From: Robertkochia marina
Lineage (GTDB): Bacteria > Bacteroidota > Bacteroidia > Flavobacteriales > Flavobacteriaceae
NCBI RefSeq assembly: GCF_004799345.1
Contig: NZ_SSMC01000002.1
Location: forward strand, 806,001-870,000
DNA: 64,000 nucleotides
Reading direction: 5' to 3'
Shown here: piece by piece, positions 48,721 through 56,357 of the stretch
How the letters are laid out: each line of letters starts with the position of its first letter
Numbering within the stretch: the stretch's first letter is position 1
Notes under the pieces: model-generated
Told to the model about the DNA's origin: nothing
The model's input: only the letters and a program-made list of their open reading frames with translations
Database searches by the model: none
Made by a program: the position numbers and the translations under genes

Positions 48721-49121
48721 GTAAGTACAAGGTAGACAAACCGGAGGAAGTCTGGCGACAGGAGCTTGACGCAGACAGTTATCGCATCCTGCGTCAAAAA
48801 GGCACGGAGATGCCTCATACAGGTAAATATAACCTCCACTTTGAGAATGGTAATTATCATTGCAAAGGGTGCAATGCCCTGTTGTTCGAATCTGACATGA
48901 AATTTGAGAGCGGATGCGGATGGCCCAGTTTTGATCAGGCTGTTGAAGGCAGTATAGAATATATCAGAGATACCAGTCACGGCATGATACGCACCGAGAT
49001 CCTATGTGCTTCCTGCGGCGGACACCTGGGGCATGTATTTAACGACGGCCCTACCGAAACCGGGGTGCGCTATTGTGTGAATTCTGCCAGTTTGGATTTT
49101 GAAGAGGGCTCTGAGAATTAA
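48717..49121 (+). CDS. msrB: peptide-methionine (R)-S-oxide reductase, cytoplasmic
   Basis: 134 residues without signal peptide. Zinc pairs in HCKGCNALL and [19 protein letters not shown], and the catalytic C120 in RYCVN. It is a paralogue of the preceding exported MsrB and starts within its stop (ATGA). The pair gives methionine sulfoxide repair on both sides of the inner membrane from one transcript. A repeat array begins 2 nt after its stop. Confidence 0.95.
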   Translation: MSKYKVDKPEEVWRQELDADSYRILRQKGTEMPHTGKYNLHFENGNYHCKGCNALLFESDMKFESGCGWPSFDQAVEGSIEYIRDTSHGMIRTEILCASCGGHLGHVFNDGPTETGVRYCVNSASLDFEEGSEN

Positions 49122-49123
49122 AT

Positions 49124-49254
49124 GTTAAGGGCTAAGGAGCTAAGGGGCTAAGGAGCTAAGGGGCTAAGGAGCTAAGGGGCTAAGGAGCTAAGGGGCTAAG
49201 AGCTAAGAGCTAAGAGCTAAGAGTTAAGAGTTAAGAGTTAAGAGTTAAGAGTTA
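49124..49254 (+). repeat. compound tandem repeat (AGGAGCTAAGGGGCTA, AGAGCTA, AGAGTTA)
   Basis: About four copies of a 16-nt unit of alternating GGAGCTAA and GGGGCTAA, then about four 7-nt GAGCTAA copies, then about five 7-nt GAGTTAA copies ending 49254. The unit changes stepwise along the array, which suggests slippage with successive point changes. It begins 2 nt after the msrB stop. Confidence 0.9.
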
Positions 49255-49260
49255 TTTAAA

Positions 49261-49302
49261 ACTGTTTAACTGTTTAACTGCATAACCGCATAACTGCATA
49301 AC
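49261..49302 (+). repeat. tandem repeat of ACTGTTTA / ACTGCATA type
   Basis: Imperfect 8-9 nt units (ACTGTTTA twice, then ACTGCATA and ACCGCATA variants) directly after the previous array in the 422-nt gap between msrB and dnaK. Confidence 0.65.
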
Positions 49303-49310
49303 CAAACCAA

Positions 49311-49464
49311 CAGATTGCCACGCCACGTCTTTTGCCCGCGCGCCGGCTGGCTCCATCGCTAAAATGGTTCATCTGCCATCGCACCACCTGGCCCCTCACT
49401 ATGAAAGGTTCACCGAACCTTTCACAAGTGTTCGGTCCTCTTAACGCTCGGCCCCGCAATGACG
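49311..49464 (+). repeat. dispersed palindromic repeat with internal hairpin
   Basis: Ends CAGATTGCCACG and CGCAATGACG are the reverse complement of the common intergenic element CGTCATTGCG...GTGGCAATCTG. Inside lie the core GCGCCGGCTGGCTCC, shared in part with 47931-48041, and a perfect hairpin GAAAGGTTC/GAACCTTTC (49403-49423). A 76-codon open frame on the minus strand here is not a gene. Confidence 0.55.
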
Positions 49465-49493
49465 TACCTGAATCACGGCATAACCGCATAACG

Positions 49494-49527
49494 AAAAAAG
49501 CCACTCCGTTTGGAGTGGCTTTTTTTA
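49494..49527 (-). terminator. Rho-independent terminator of dnaK
   Basis: Perfect stem AAGCCACTCC / GGAGTGGCTT with a GTTT loop and T-runs on both strands, 17 nt after the dnaK stop. Confidence 0.9.
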
Positions 49528-49543
49528 TATAATCTCAGAAATA

Positions 49544-51460
49544 TTACTTCACTTCTTCGAAGTCAACATCCTGAACGTCTTCACCTTCCTGGCCTGAAGA
49601 ACCGGTTGCATCTCCGGCTGCATCAGCTCCGGCGGCTCCGCCATTCTGCTGTGCTTCGGCCTGAGCCTTGTACATCTCTTCAGAAGCATGTTTCCATGCC
49701 TCGTTGATCTTGTCAAGAGCGGGCTGAATTGTATCAACGTCTTTGGCTTCGTAAGCTTTCTTCAGCTCTTCCAGGGCATCCTGGATCGGCTTTTTCTTAT
49801 CATCGCTCAGTTTATCACCAAATTCATTCAACTGCTTCTCGGTCTGGAAGATCATAGAATCGGCCTCGTTGAGCTTATCTACTTTCTCCTTCGCCTTTTT
49901 GTCAGCTTCAGCATTGGCTTCAGCTTCACGCTTCATTTTCTCGATCTCTTCTTCGGTAAGACCTGAAGAAGCCTCGATACGGATGTTCTGCTCTTTGTTG
50001 GTACCCTTGTCTTTGGCACTTACATTAATAATACCATTGGCATCAATATCAAAGGTTACCTCAATTTGCGGTACACCTCTTGGTGCCGGTGGAATTCCGT
50101 CAAGGTGGAATCTACCGATGGTTTTGTTATCTGCCGCCATTGGGCGCTCTCCCTGAAGTACGTGGATCTCTACGGACGGCTGGTTATCGGCAGCGGTCGA
50201 GAAAACCTGCGACTTCTTGGTTGGGATGGTCGTATTAGACTCGATAAGCTTGGTCATAACTCCTCCCATAGTTTCGATACCTAATGAAAGTGGTGTAACG
50301 TCAAGCAGCAATACGTCTTTTACATCTCCGGTTAGCACACCCCCCTGGATAGCAGCACCGACAGCCACCACCTCATCAGGGTTTACTCCTTTAGACGGTT
50401 TCTTCCCGAAGAAACTTTCTACTGCATTCTGAACAGCAGGAATACGCGTTGACCCCCCTACCAGGATGATCTCGTCTATATCACTCTTGCTCAGGCCTGC
50501 ATTTTTAAGGGCCGATTCGCATGGCTTGATCGTACGCGCTACCAGATCTGCGATCAATTGCTCGAACTTCGATCTGGTCAGGGTACGTACAAGGTGTTTT
50601 GGACCACTTGCAGTAGCCGTTACATACGGCAGGTTGATCTCTGTTTGTGAAGAAGACGAAAGCTCGATCTTGGCTTTTTCTGCAGCTTCTTTAAGACGTT
50701 GAAGTGCCATTGGATCTTTTCTCAGGTCCATATCTTCTTCTGCCTTGAATTCATCAGCAAGCCAGTTGATGATTTTTTCATCTACATCATCACCACCAAG
50801 GTGGGTATCACCATCTGTTGAAAGTACTTCAAATACCCCATCTCCTAATTCCAGGATAGAAACGTCATGGGTACCTCCACCGAAGTCAAAAACAACGATC
50901 TTCTGATCTGAATGCTTTTTGTCAAGTCCGTAAGCCAGGGCTGCCGCCGTAGGCTCGTTTATAATACGCTGTACCTTTAAACCGGCAATTTCTCCGGCTT
51001 CTTTGGTAGCCTGACGCTGAGAGTCGTTAAAGTATGCAGGTACGGTAATTACCGCTTCTGACACATCCTGCCCCAGGTACTCCTCTGCAGTTTTTTTCAT
51101 TTTCTGAAGGATCATGGCTGAAAGCTCCTGAGGAGTATACATGCGTCCTTCAATATCTACACGCGGGGTGTCGTTATCTCCTTTTACTACTTTGTAAGGA
51201 ACACGTTCAGCCTCTTTCTGAGATTCTGAATACTTGTTCCCCATAAATCTTTTGATAGAGTAAATGGTTTTATGAGGATTGGTCACCGCCTGACGTTTTG
51301 CTGGATCACCAACCTTGATCTCTCCTCCTTCTACAAAAGCAATAACAGAAGGCGTAGTACGCTTACCTTCAGCATTAGGGATCACCACCGGTTCGTTACC
51401 TTCCATTACAGAAACGCAGGAGTTGGTAGTACCTAAATCTATTCCAATAATCTTACTCAT
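49544..51460 (-). CDS. dnaK: chaperone protein DnaK (Hsp70)
   Basis: 638 residues from the ATG at 51460 ([21 protein letters not shown]); the frame is open upstream to 51550, but the extra codons run through the promoter. ATPase domain with [26 protein letters not shown] and [11 protein letters not shown], linker [13 protein letters not shown], substrate domain and helical lid, ending in a Gly/Ala-rich tail and [12 protein letters not shown]. It folds and protects proteins with DnaJ and GrpE, and with ClpB for disaggregation. Monocistronic with its own terminator. Confidence 0.98.
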   Translation of the reverse strand: MSKIIGIDLGTTNSCVSVMEGNEPVVIPNAEGKRTTPSVIAFVEGGEIKVGDPAKRQAVTNPHKTIYSIKRFMGNKYSESQKEAERVPYKVVKGDNDTPRVDIEGRMYTPQELSAMILQKMKKTAEEYLGQDVSEAVITVPAYFNDSQRQATKEAGEIAGLKVQRIINEPTAAALAYGLDKKHSDQKIVVFDFGGGTHDVSILELGDGVFEVLSTDGDTHLGGDDVDEKIINWLADEFKAEEDMDLRKDPMALQRLKEAAEKAKIELSSSSQTEINLPYVTATASGPKHLVRTLTRSKFEQLIADLVARTIKPCESALKNAGLSKSDIDEIILVGGSTRIPAVQNAVESFFGKKPSKGVNPDEVVAVGAAIQGGVLTGDVKDVLLLDVTPLSLGIETMGGVMTKLIESNTTIPTKKSQVFSTAADNQPSVEIHVLQGERPMAADNKTIGRFHLDGIPPAPRGVPQIEVTFDIDANGIINVSAKDKGTNKEQNIRIEASSGLTEEEIEKMKREAEANAEADKKAKEKVDKLNEADSMIFQTEKQLNEFGDKLSDDKKKPIQDALEELKKAYEAKDVDTIQPALDKINEAWKHASEEMYKAQAEAQQNGGAAGADAAGDATGSSGQEGEDVQDVDFEEVK

Positions 51461-51527
51461 GTTAATATGTTTATGGTGTTCAAATTTTAATTCTTGCACC
51501 CTGCATAGGTCAATGACTGTGCCATGC

Positions 51528-51558
51528 CAAAAAATATGACAAGCTGTCATTTATTCAA
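51528..51558 (-). promoter_or_regulatory. dnaK promoter with embedded inverted repeat
   Basis: Minus strand: TTG (51558-51556), 19-nt spacer, TATTTTTTG (51536-51528; one extra T relative to TAnnTTTG). A perfect inverted repeat ATGACA-AGC-TGTCAT occupies 51536-51550, inside the spacer, so a bound protein would block polymerase. The leader to the ATG is about 65 nt. Confidence 0.5.
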
Positions 51559-51613
51559 TTTAAAGTATGACGTAATGTTGGTTTTGAGTTACAGGATACC
51601 GGGTACGGAATGC

Positions 51614-51686
51614 GGGTTAAGGGTTAAGGGTTAAGGGTTAAGGGTTAAGGGTTAAGGGTTAAGGGTTAAGGGTTAAGGGTTAAGGG
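51614..51686 (+). repeat. (GGGTTAA)n tandem array, quadruplex-prone
   Basis: Ten perfect copies of GGGTTAA plus a final GGG, giving eleven GGG tracts spaced by TTAA on the plus strand. It lies 154 nt upstream of the dnaK ATG, just beyond its promoter, in the 423-nt gap to the Lrp gene. The next 27 nt hold a second short repeat. Confidence 0.95.
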
Positions 51687-51690
51687 AAAT

Positions 51691-51716
51691 TGGCGAATAG
51701 GCAAATAGGCGAATAA
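51691..51716 (+). repeat. 8-nt tandem repeat (GGCGAATA)
   Basis: Three copies (GGCGAATA, GGCAAATA, GGCGAATA) next to the GGGTTAA array. From 51717 to 51811 I see no feature. Confidence 0.75.
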
Positions 51717-51811
51717 GAAATTTTGCTTCTTTTTAAACTGCCGGCTCCAGGCTCACCACCGACCAATGGCCACCGCCTTAACTATCTGCCGACGTACCGG
51801 ATTTCGTCTGT

Positions 51812-51893
51812 CTACCTGATTACCTGCTTACCTGATTACCTGCTTACCTGATTACCTGCTTACCTGCTTACCTGCTTACCTGCTTACCCGCCT
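51812..51893 (+). repeat. 8-nt tandem repeat (TTACCTGM) running into the Lrp stop codon
   Basis: About ten copies alternating TTACCTGA and TTACCTGC, with TTACCTGC only toward the right end. The last two degenerate units (TTACCCGC, CTACCTCG) overlap the stop and final four codons of the Lrp gene (stop at 51884-51886). Confidence 0.92.
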
Positions 51894-52348
51894 ACCTCGA
51901 TCACCGAAGAATTCTTTACCTCTCCGATCATGAAAATACTATGGGTATTCCCGATATGTTTCAGGTTGGTAAGTTTGGTGAGCATAAAATTCCGGTAATC
52001 TTCCATATCAGCCACATGAATCTTTAGTATGTAATCGTAGTCGCCACTTACGTGATAACACTCCTGCACCTCAGATAAGGTAACCACTTCCTTTTCAAAT
52101 TGACTGACATTCTCTTTGGTGTGTTGGGTAAGGCGGATATGACAAAACACCACAAAGGCTTTATTGACTTTTTGGCGGTCTACCATGACCGTGTATTGCC
52201 GTATCACCCCCTCTCGTTCCAGTTTACGCACGCGTTCGTAAACCGCTGTATTAGACAAACCCATTTGCAAAGCCAGCTCTTTGGTGGTTTGTTTGGCATC
52301 TTTTTGCAGGGAAATCAACAACTTCCTGTCAATAGCATCCAACTCCAT
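51884..52348 (-). CDS. Lrp/AsnC family transcriptional regulator
   Basis: 154 residues. N-terminal helix-turn-helix (about 1-60: LDAIDRKLLISLQKDAKQTT, then MGLSNTAVYERVRKLEREGVI) and C-terminal RAM ligand-binding domain (about 70-150: VVTLSEVQECYHVSGDYDYILKIH). Such regulators sense amino acids as octamers. It is divergent from a methionine gamma-lyase-like gene with 160 nt between starts, which is its likely target. Its last codons are formed by a tandem repeat that fills the downstream gap. Confidence 0.93.
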   Translation of the reverse strand: MELDAIDRKLLISLQKDAKQTTKELALQMGLSNTAVYERVRKLEREGVIRQYTVMVDRQKVNKAFVVFCHIRLTQHTKENVSQFEKEVVTLSEVQECYHVSGDYDYILKIHVADMEDYRNFMLTKLTNLKHIGNTHSIFMIGEVKNSSVIEVGG

Positions 52349-52452
52349 AGTGAAAATATTTCGGTGTATTTATCAAAAATACATTTTTATCAGATGATTC
52401 TTCGAATTAAACACCTTATCATAGTTTTATTTTCCGATACTGACGCACATCA

Positions 52453-52482
52453 TTGACAATTCATCAGAATATTCATTATTTG
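52453..52482 (+). promoter_or_regulatory. promoter of the methionine gamma-lyase-like gene
   Basis: TTG (52453-52455), 19-nt spacer, ATTATTTG (52475-52482; two mismatches in the first bases of TAnnTTTG). The spacer contains GAATATTC, a palindrome of the AT-rich kind bound by Lrp-type regulators. It lies 26 nt from the ATG. Confidence 0.4.
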
Positions 52483-52508
52483 CTGGTAAATTCATAAACA
52501 TTACCACC

Positions 52509-53726
52509 ATGAAATTTGATCCCGCAAGTAAAATACAGGACCTTCAATATTTTGGAGAGTTCGGAGGCGTGAACCCCTCCATATCAGACTCCTCTACATA
52601 CACCTTTCTCTCTGCCAAGACCATGTTTGACACCTTTGAGGGCAATACAGAGGGCTGCTATCTGTATTCACGCCACTCTTCTCCCTCCAACCTTTATTTG
52701 GGTGAAGCCCTGGCTGCTATGGAAGCAACAGAAACAGCCAATGTTACGGCCAGTGGAATGGGAGCCATTACCGCAGTGATCCTTCAGTTATGCGGGGCCG
52801 GAGATCATATCGTATCAGGAAGAACGGTTTACGGAGGCACCTATGCTTTTATGAAGAACTTCCTGCCAAAACTCAAGGTAACCACAAGTTTTATAGACAT
52901 CACCAAACCTGAGGTGGTTGAAGCTGCCATTACGCCGCACACCAAAATGATCTATTGCGAGGCCGTAAGCAATCCGTTGCTGGAGGTTGCCGACCTGGAA
53001 GCGCTATCGGCCATAGCTCGTAAACATAATATACCCTTGGTGGTCGACAATACCTTTACCCCCATGAATATCACTCCTAAGAATCACGGGGCTGATATAG
53101 TAATTCATAGTCTTACCAAGTTTATTAACGGAAGTTCTGATACTGTAGGAGGTGTTGTTTGCGGCACCAAGGATTTCTGTCTTAGCCTGAAAGATGTCAA
53201 TGACGGAGCTGCCATGTTACTCGGAAGCACGATGGACAGCCTCAGAGCTGCCTCTGTACTGAAAAACATGAGAACCCTTCATATCCGGATGAAAAAACAC
53301 AGTGAGAATGCTCTCTATCTGGCACAAAAGTTTGAGGCAGACGGACTCAAAGTAGTCTATCCGGGTCTCCCCTCACATCCCGGTCATGAAACCATGAAAA
53401 GAATGATCAATGCTGATTACGGGTTCGGAGGTATGATGACCCTTGACGCAGGAAGCCTTGAAAAAGCCAATGCCCTGATGGAAATGATGCAGGAAAGAAA
53501 CCTCGGCTACCTCGCTGTAAGCCTTGGCTTCTATAAAACCCTCTTTTCTGCTCCCGGTAGTTCAACCTCCTCTGAGATTCCTGAAGAAGAACAGAAAGCC
53601 ATGGGACTTTCTGATGGCCTGATCCGGTTCTCTATCGGACTGGATGAAGATATTGAGCGTACCTATCAATCAATGAAGACTTGTATGAAAGAACTCGGCA
53701 TCTTATCAGAAGCCGTTACAGCATAA
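52509..53726 (+). CDS. Cys/Met metabolism PLP enzyme, methionine gamma-lyase-like
   Basis: 405 residues. PF01053 fold, with YLYSRHSSPSNLYLGEALAA, ASGMGAITAV, GRTVYGGTYAFM and the PLP lysine K204 in SLTKFINGSSDTVGG. Overall it resembles methionine gamma-lyase, which cleaves methionine to methanethiol, ammonia and 2-oxobutyrate, but cystathionine gamma-synthase/lyase activity cannot be excluded. The divergent Lrp/AsnC regulator supports an amino-acid catabolic role. A terminator follows. Confidence 0.88.
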   Translation: MKFDPASKIQDLQYFGEFGGVNPSISDSSTYTFLSAKTMFDTFEGNTEGCYLYSRHSSPSNLYLGEALAAMEATETANVTASGMGAITAVILQLCGAGDHIVSGRTVYGGTYAFMKNFLPKLKVTTSFIDITKPEVVEAAITPHTKMIYCEAVSNPLLEVADLEALSAIARKHNIPLVVDNTFTPMNITPKNHGADIVIHSLTKFINGSSDTVGGVVCGTKDFCLSLKDVNDGAAMLLGSTMDSLRAASVLKNMRTLHIRMKKHSENALYLAQKFEADGLKVVYPGLPSHPGHETMKRMINADYGFGGMMTLDAGSLEKANALMEMMQERNLGYLAVSLGFYKTLFSAPGSSTSSEIPEEEQKAMGLSDGLIRFSIGLDEDIERTYQSMKTCMKELGILSEAVTA

Positions 53727-53774
53727 ACCATTTACACCACCATTTAGTTACTGATCAACCATTAATTAGCGAAG

Positions 53775-53807
53775 GTCCCTCCGAAATTGAAGTCGGGGGG
53801 ATTTTTT
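53775..53807 (+). terminator. Rho-independent terminator of the methionine gamma-lyase-like gene
   Basis: Stem GTCCCTCCGA / TCGGGGGGAT (G-T pairs) with an 8-nt loop and seven T. Confidence 0.75.
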
Positions 53808-53871
53808 TATAGACTCGAGGTTGAGGTTTCAGTTCGAGGAACGAGTTTCAGGGACGAGTATAATTTATTAC

Positions 53872-53918
53872 ATACTGCTTACTGCTTCTACTTACTGCAA
53901 ACTGTAAACTGTAAACTA
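53872..53918 (+). repeat. 7-nt tandem repeats (TACTGCT, AAACTGT)
   Basis: TACTGCT-type units, then AAACTGT twice and a partial AAACTA, ending 3 nt before the Dph6-like stop at 53922. Upstream (53812-53860) two looser copies of a CGAG-TTTCAG motif occur. Confidence 0.7.
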
Positions 53919-53921
53919 AAA

Positions 53922-54659
53922 CTAGTCCGGAATCAGGTCACAGAACCAAAAAGCGGTATCCCAGGAGGTATTGGCTGGTTTTGAGGGGTGGTCATTTTTT
54001 GAACCGGAAGCATGACTAAAGTCTTTCAATACCTTTTCACCGACACTAAATGATACCGGGTCTTTAAAATTCGGACCATCATAAACGAAGGTGTGAAATT
54101 CACCGTTCTCACCGCTGGGATCAACACCTGAGGGAAGGTCATTCACAAAGGCTTCATCGATGATACGCCCAACGAAATCCTTTCCCAAAAGCCTGTCATT
54201 AACACTAATGGTAATAGCTTTAAATCCCAACGCAATAAATTCCAGGATCAGTTCTTTGGAATCTCTTCCCCAGAGTGGAAAAACGGCTTGTATACCTTGA
54301 GATCTTAATTGGTCTTCCCTGTATTTCTTCAGGTCTTCAAGAAAGATATCTCCAAAAGCCGCATGGGTATACCCTTCTTGCTTTAGCAGGGTCACGTGCT
54401 GTTTCATGATACTCCCGTATTGTTCCATAGAAACTACTCCGGGCAGATTAATAGTATGCAAGGGTATACTGAGTTGTTTTACCTGCTCAAAAAGTAATTG
54501 TTTGGGCAACCCATGCATGCTAACCCTTTCCAGCTCATCATTTAGGGTGGTCACCAGGGTATCTACGCTGAATGTTTCATCCTTCAGCATATGGTAGAGC
54601 GCCAGGCAGCTGTCTTTTCCTGAGCTCCAGTTCATATATGTTTTGTATGGTGTATTCAT
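53922..54659 (-). CDS. Dph6-like ATP-binding (PP-loop) protein
   Basis: 245 residues. N-terminal PP-loop SSGKDSCLALYHML (about 13-26), a variant of SGGKDS, then HGLPKQLLFEQVKQL and the C-terminal block DPSGENGEFHTFVYDGPNF. The family includes eukaryotic diphthine-ammonia ligase, but bacteria lack diphthamide, so the bacterial substrate is different and unknown; an ATP-dependent amidation or adenylation is likely. It starts 4 nt inside aroQ (ATGA-type overlap), so it is translationally coupled to it. Confidence 0.85.
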   Translation of the reverse strand: MNTPYKTYMNWSSGKDSCLALYHMLKDETFSVDTLVTTLNDELERVSMHGLPKQLLFEQVKQLSIPLHTINLPGVVSMEQYGSIMKQHVTLLKQEGYTHAAFGDIFLEDLKKYREDQLRSQGIQAVFPLWGRDSKELILEFIALGFKAITISVNDRLLGKDFVGRIIDEAFVNDLPSGVDPSGENGEFHTFVYDGPNFKDPVSFSVGEKVLKDFSHASGSKNDHPSKPANTSWDTAFWFCDLIPD

Positions 54660-55072
54660 TGTAAAAAGCTTTGAATAGCGAGGTCGTAGCTTAGGAGACC
54701 AAAGCCAAGGATAACTCCCCTGGCATGGGCAGAAATATACGACTGATGCCTGAAAGACTCTCTTCCGAAGGTATTGGAAATATGCACCTCAACAACCGGG
54801 GTGGTAATTCCTTTAACGGCATCGCCGATTCCAATAGAGGTATGCGTGTAGGCTCCTGCATTAAGTATGATCCCGTCGTGATCAAAACCTGCCTCGTGCA
54901 GTTTATTAATAAGCTCGCCCTCTACATTGTTTTGATAATAGGTCAAATCTGCCTGAGGAAATTTATTTTGCAGTTCCTCAAAATAAGACTCAAAAGTAAC
55001 AGTGCCATATACCTCGGGTTCTCGTTTTCCTAACAAATTAAGGTTAGGTCCGTTGATGATCAGTATTTTCAT
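54656..55072 (-). CDS. aroQ: type II 3-dehydroquinate dehydratase
   Basis: 138 residues, the normal type II size. It has IINGPNLNLLGKREPEVYG with the catalytic Arg/Tyr region, ILNAGAYTHTSIGIGDA and VEVHISN with the catalytic His. It dehydrates 3-dehydroquinate to 3-dehydroshikimate in the shikimate pathway. In many flavobacteria aroQ is a direct neighbour of xerD (from memory); here an 8-kb block separates them. Confidence 0.95.
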   Translation of the reverse strand: MKILIINGPNLNLLGKREPEVYGTVTFESYFEELQNKFPQADLTYYQNNVEGELINKLHEAGFDHDGIILNAGAYTHTSIGIGDAVKGITTPVVEVHISNTFGRESFRHQSYISAHARGVILGFGLLSYDLAIQSFLQ

Positions 55073-55085
55073 AAGGTTTTAATTT

Positions 55086-55107
55086 CGGGGATCTCCCGGA
55101 GACCCCG
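55086..55107 (-). other. stem-loop between HD gene and aroQ
   Basis: CGGGGATCT / AGACCCCG pairing around a CCCGG centre, without a T-run on either strand. It could be an attenuating or RNA-processing structure; it does not look like a standard terminator. Confidence 0.4.
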
Positions 55108-55138
55108 GGTAGTCGTATAAGTTTAAGGGAGCATGGTA

Positions 55139-55735
55139 TTAGTCGTTAATACCCTGTTTAACGATATTTCTCAACTCTTCAATTCGTTCTTCTTTCCTGG
55201 GCTGCCTGTGGGTTTTGGCAAACTCGGTATGGTATGTATGATTTTGCAGGAAGGTTATCTGGATTTTGTTCCATTGAAGCTTATCCTCTATTTTACCAAA
55301 GGCCTTCAGCTCATCAAACAAACTATTGCTTATAGGCCAGAAATCGTCCCTGCCCAGGTAATCAAGGTCGGCGTCACAGATAATTTTGTCAAGATAGCTC
55401 TTCGGACTTTGAGGGATGCGCGTTGCGGCAATAAGTCCTTCCACGACCTTAATATCCTCTTCAGCGAACTCCAGTTCTTCCATATGCTTTCTTGCGATCA
55501 CAGCACTATGCTTCTCGTGGTCTTCATTAGAAACGGTAAATCCTATATCGTGAAAAAGGGTACCGATCTTCAGCAAACAGGCTTCCCGTTCGTCAAGATC
55601 TTCCCTGGTAATATACTCTTCAACCACCTTGAGTACATCCAAAGTATGATCAACGCCGTGATAATACAATTTATCTGACAGCTGAGTATCAAGGATCTCG
55701 ATCGCTCTTTTTCTTAATTTGAAATATCCCTTCAT
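55139..55735 (-). CDS. HD-domain phosphohydrolase
   Basis: 198 residues from the ATG at 55735; an in-frame ATG at 55771 would add 12 residues and overlap the upstream gene. HD metal motif: YYHGVDH (His26, His30), LFHDIGF (His62-Asp63) and a later Asp in IICDADLDYLG. HD enzymes hydrolyse phosphoesters, including cyclic nucleotides. The gene follows the PycTM-like membrane protein by 5 nt, and in flavobacteria these two domains also occur fused (from memory), so a role in degrading the cyclic-nucleotide signal is a reasonable inference. Confidence 0.85.
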   Translation of the reverse strand: MKGYFKLRKRAIEILDTQLSDKLYYHGVDHTLDVLKVVEEYITREDLDEREACLLKIGTLFHDIGFTVSNEDHEKHSAVIARKHMEELEFAEEDIKVVEGLIAATRIPQSPKSYLDKIICDADLDYLGRDDFWPISNSLFDELKAFGKIEDKLQWNKIQITFLQNHTYHTEFAKTHRQPRKEERIEELRNIVKQGIND

Positions 55736-55740
55736 AGGGT

Positions 55741-56325
55741 CTACAATAGTTCTTTTAGCTGGGCCAGCCATAAAATCATTATTAAAACCACAAAGATGAA
55801 ACTGATTCCCATATACTTCATGGCTTTCTTTACACTGCGAAACTTGGTCTCAACGATCTTACTCTCAATAAAGATCTGCTGTCCGAGCTGTTCAAACAGT
55901 TTTTTCCGGTCGGCAACGGTGTCCATTAATTGCTTACTGTATTCATGCACGTCGCCAAAAGCATTCACAGCATCTTTAAAGAAAAAAACATTCTTATCGA
56001 ATTTGAGTTCCATTTTCGGAATAAAGCATTGCAGCGCATGGAAAACAGAGACAAACACGATAAGCAGCCACATTATAACTAAGATAATAAAGATTCGGCT
56101 ATTGTGAAAAGTTTCTGACAAATGTTCCATTCGGTCAAAGAACACTCCCACCACCAGTGAATGAAAAGAAAAAATGATCCCGGCCTTTAACTCAGAGGCC
56201 CGAATAAGCCTTTCCAGGCGCTCCATCTGCTCCCAGTAATTCTCCGGCTCCACCTCACGAAGGGCCTCAAGATTGCGGCGCTCCCTTTTATCCTTTTCCT
56301 CTTTATTTACAGTATTTTCTTCCAA
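55741..56325 (-). CDS. DUF5706 / PycTM-like membrane effector
   Basis: 194 residues. A charged N-terminus and a coiled segment precede RLIRASELKAGIIFSFHSLV, the conserved start of the DUF5706/PycTM fold, with the first membrane helix at about 52-70. Helix two is at about 82-105 (IFIILVIMWLLIVFVSVF, followed by FIPK) and helix three at 170-190 (MGISFIFVVLIMILWLA), with a helical cytoplasmic loop between. PycTM proteins are membrane-damaging effectors activated by cyclic nucleotides in Pycsar antiphage systems. It lies 32 nt after an adenylate cyclase gene and 5 nt before an HD hydrolase gene. Confidence 0.8.
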   Translation of the reverse strand: MEENTVNKEEKDKRERRNLEALREVEPENYWEQMERLERLIRASELKAGIIFSFHSLVVGVFFDRMEHLSETFHNSRIFIILVIMWLLIVFVSVFHALQCFIPKMELKFDKNVFFFKDAVNAFGDVHEYSKQLMDTVADRKKLFEQLGQQIFIESKIVETKFRSVKKAMKYMGISFIFVVLIMILWLAQLKELL

Positions 56326-56357
56326 TGTAGTAGTAATGTTCTTATAAATATAAGAAA

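Noticed and set aside
49274-49504. 76-codon minus-strand open frame between msrB and dnaK
   Set aside because: It covers a dispersed repeat and the dnaK terminator; composition is repeat-driven.
51614-51686. Telomere or linear chromosome end suggested by GGGTTAA repeats
   Set aside because: The array lies between intact genes in the middle of the window and is only 73 nt long.
49124-51893. CRISPR array among the short repeats
   Set aside because: Units are 7-16 nt, contiguous and without unique spacers, and no cas gene is present.
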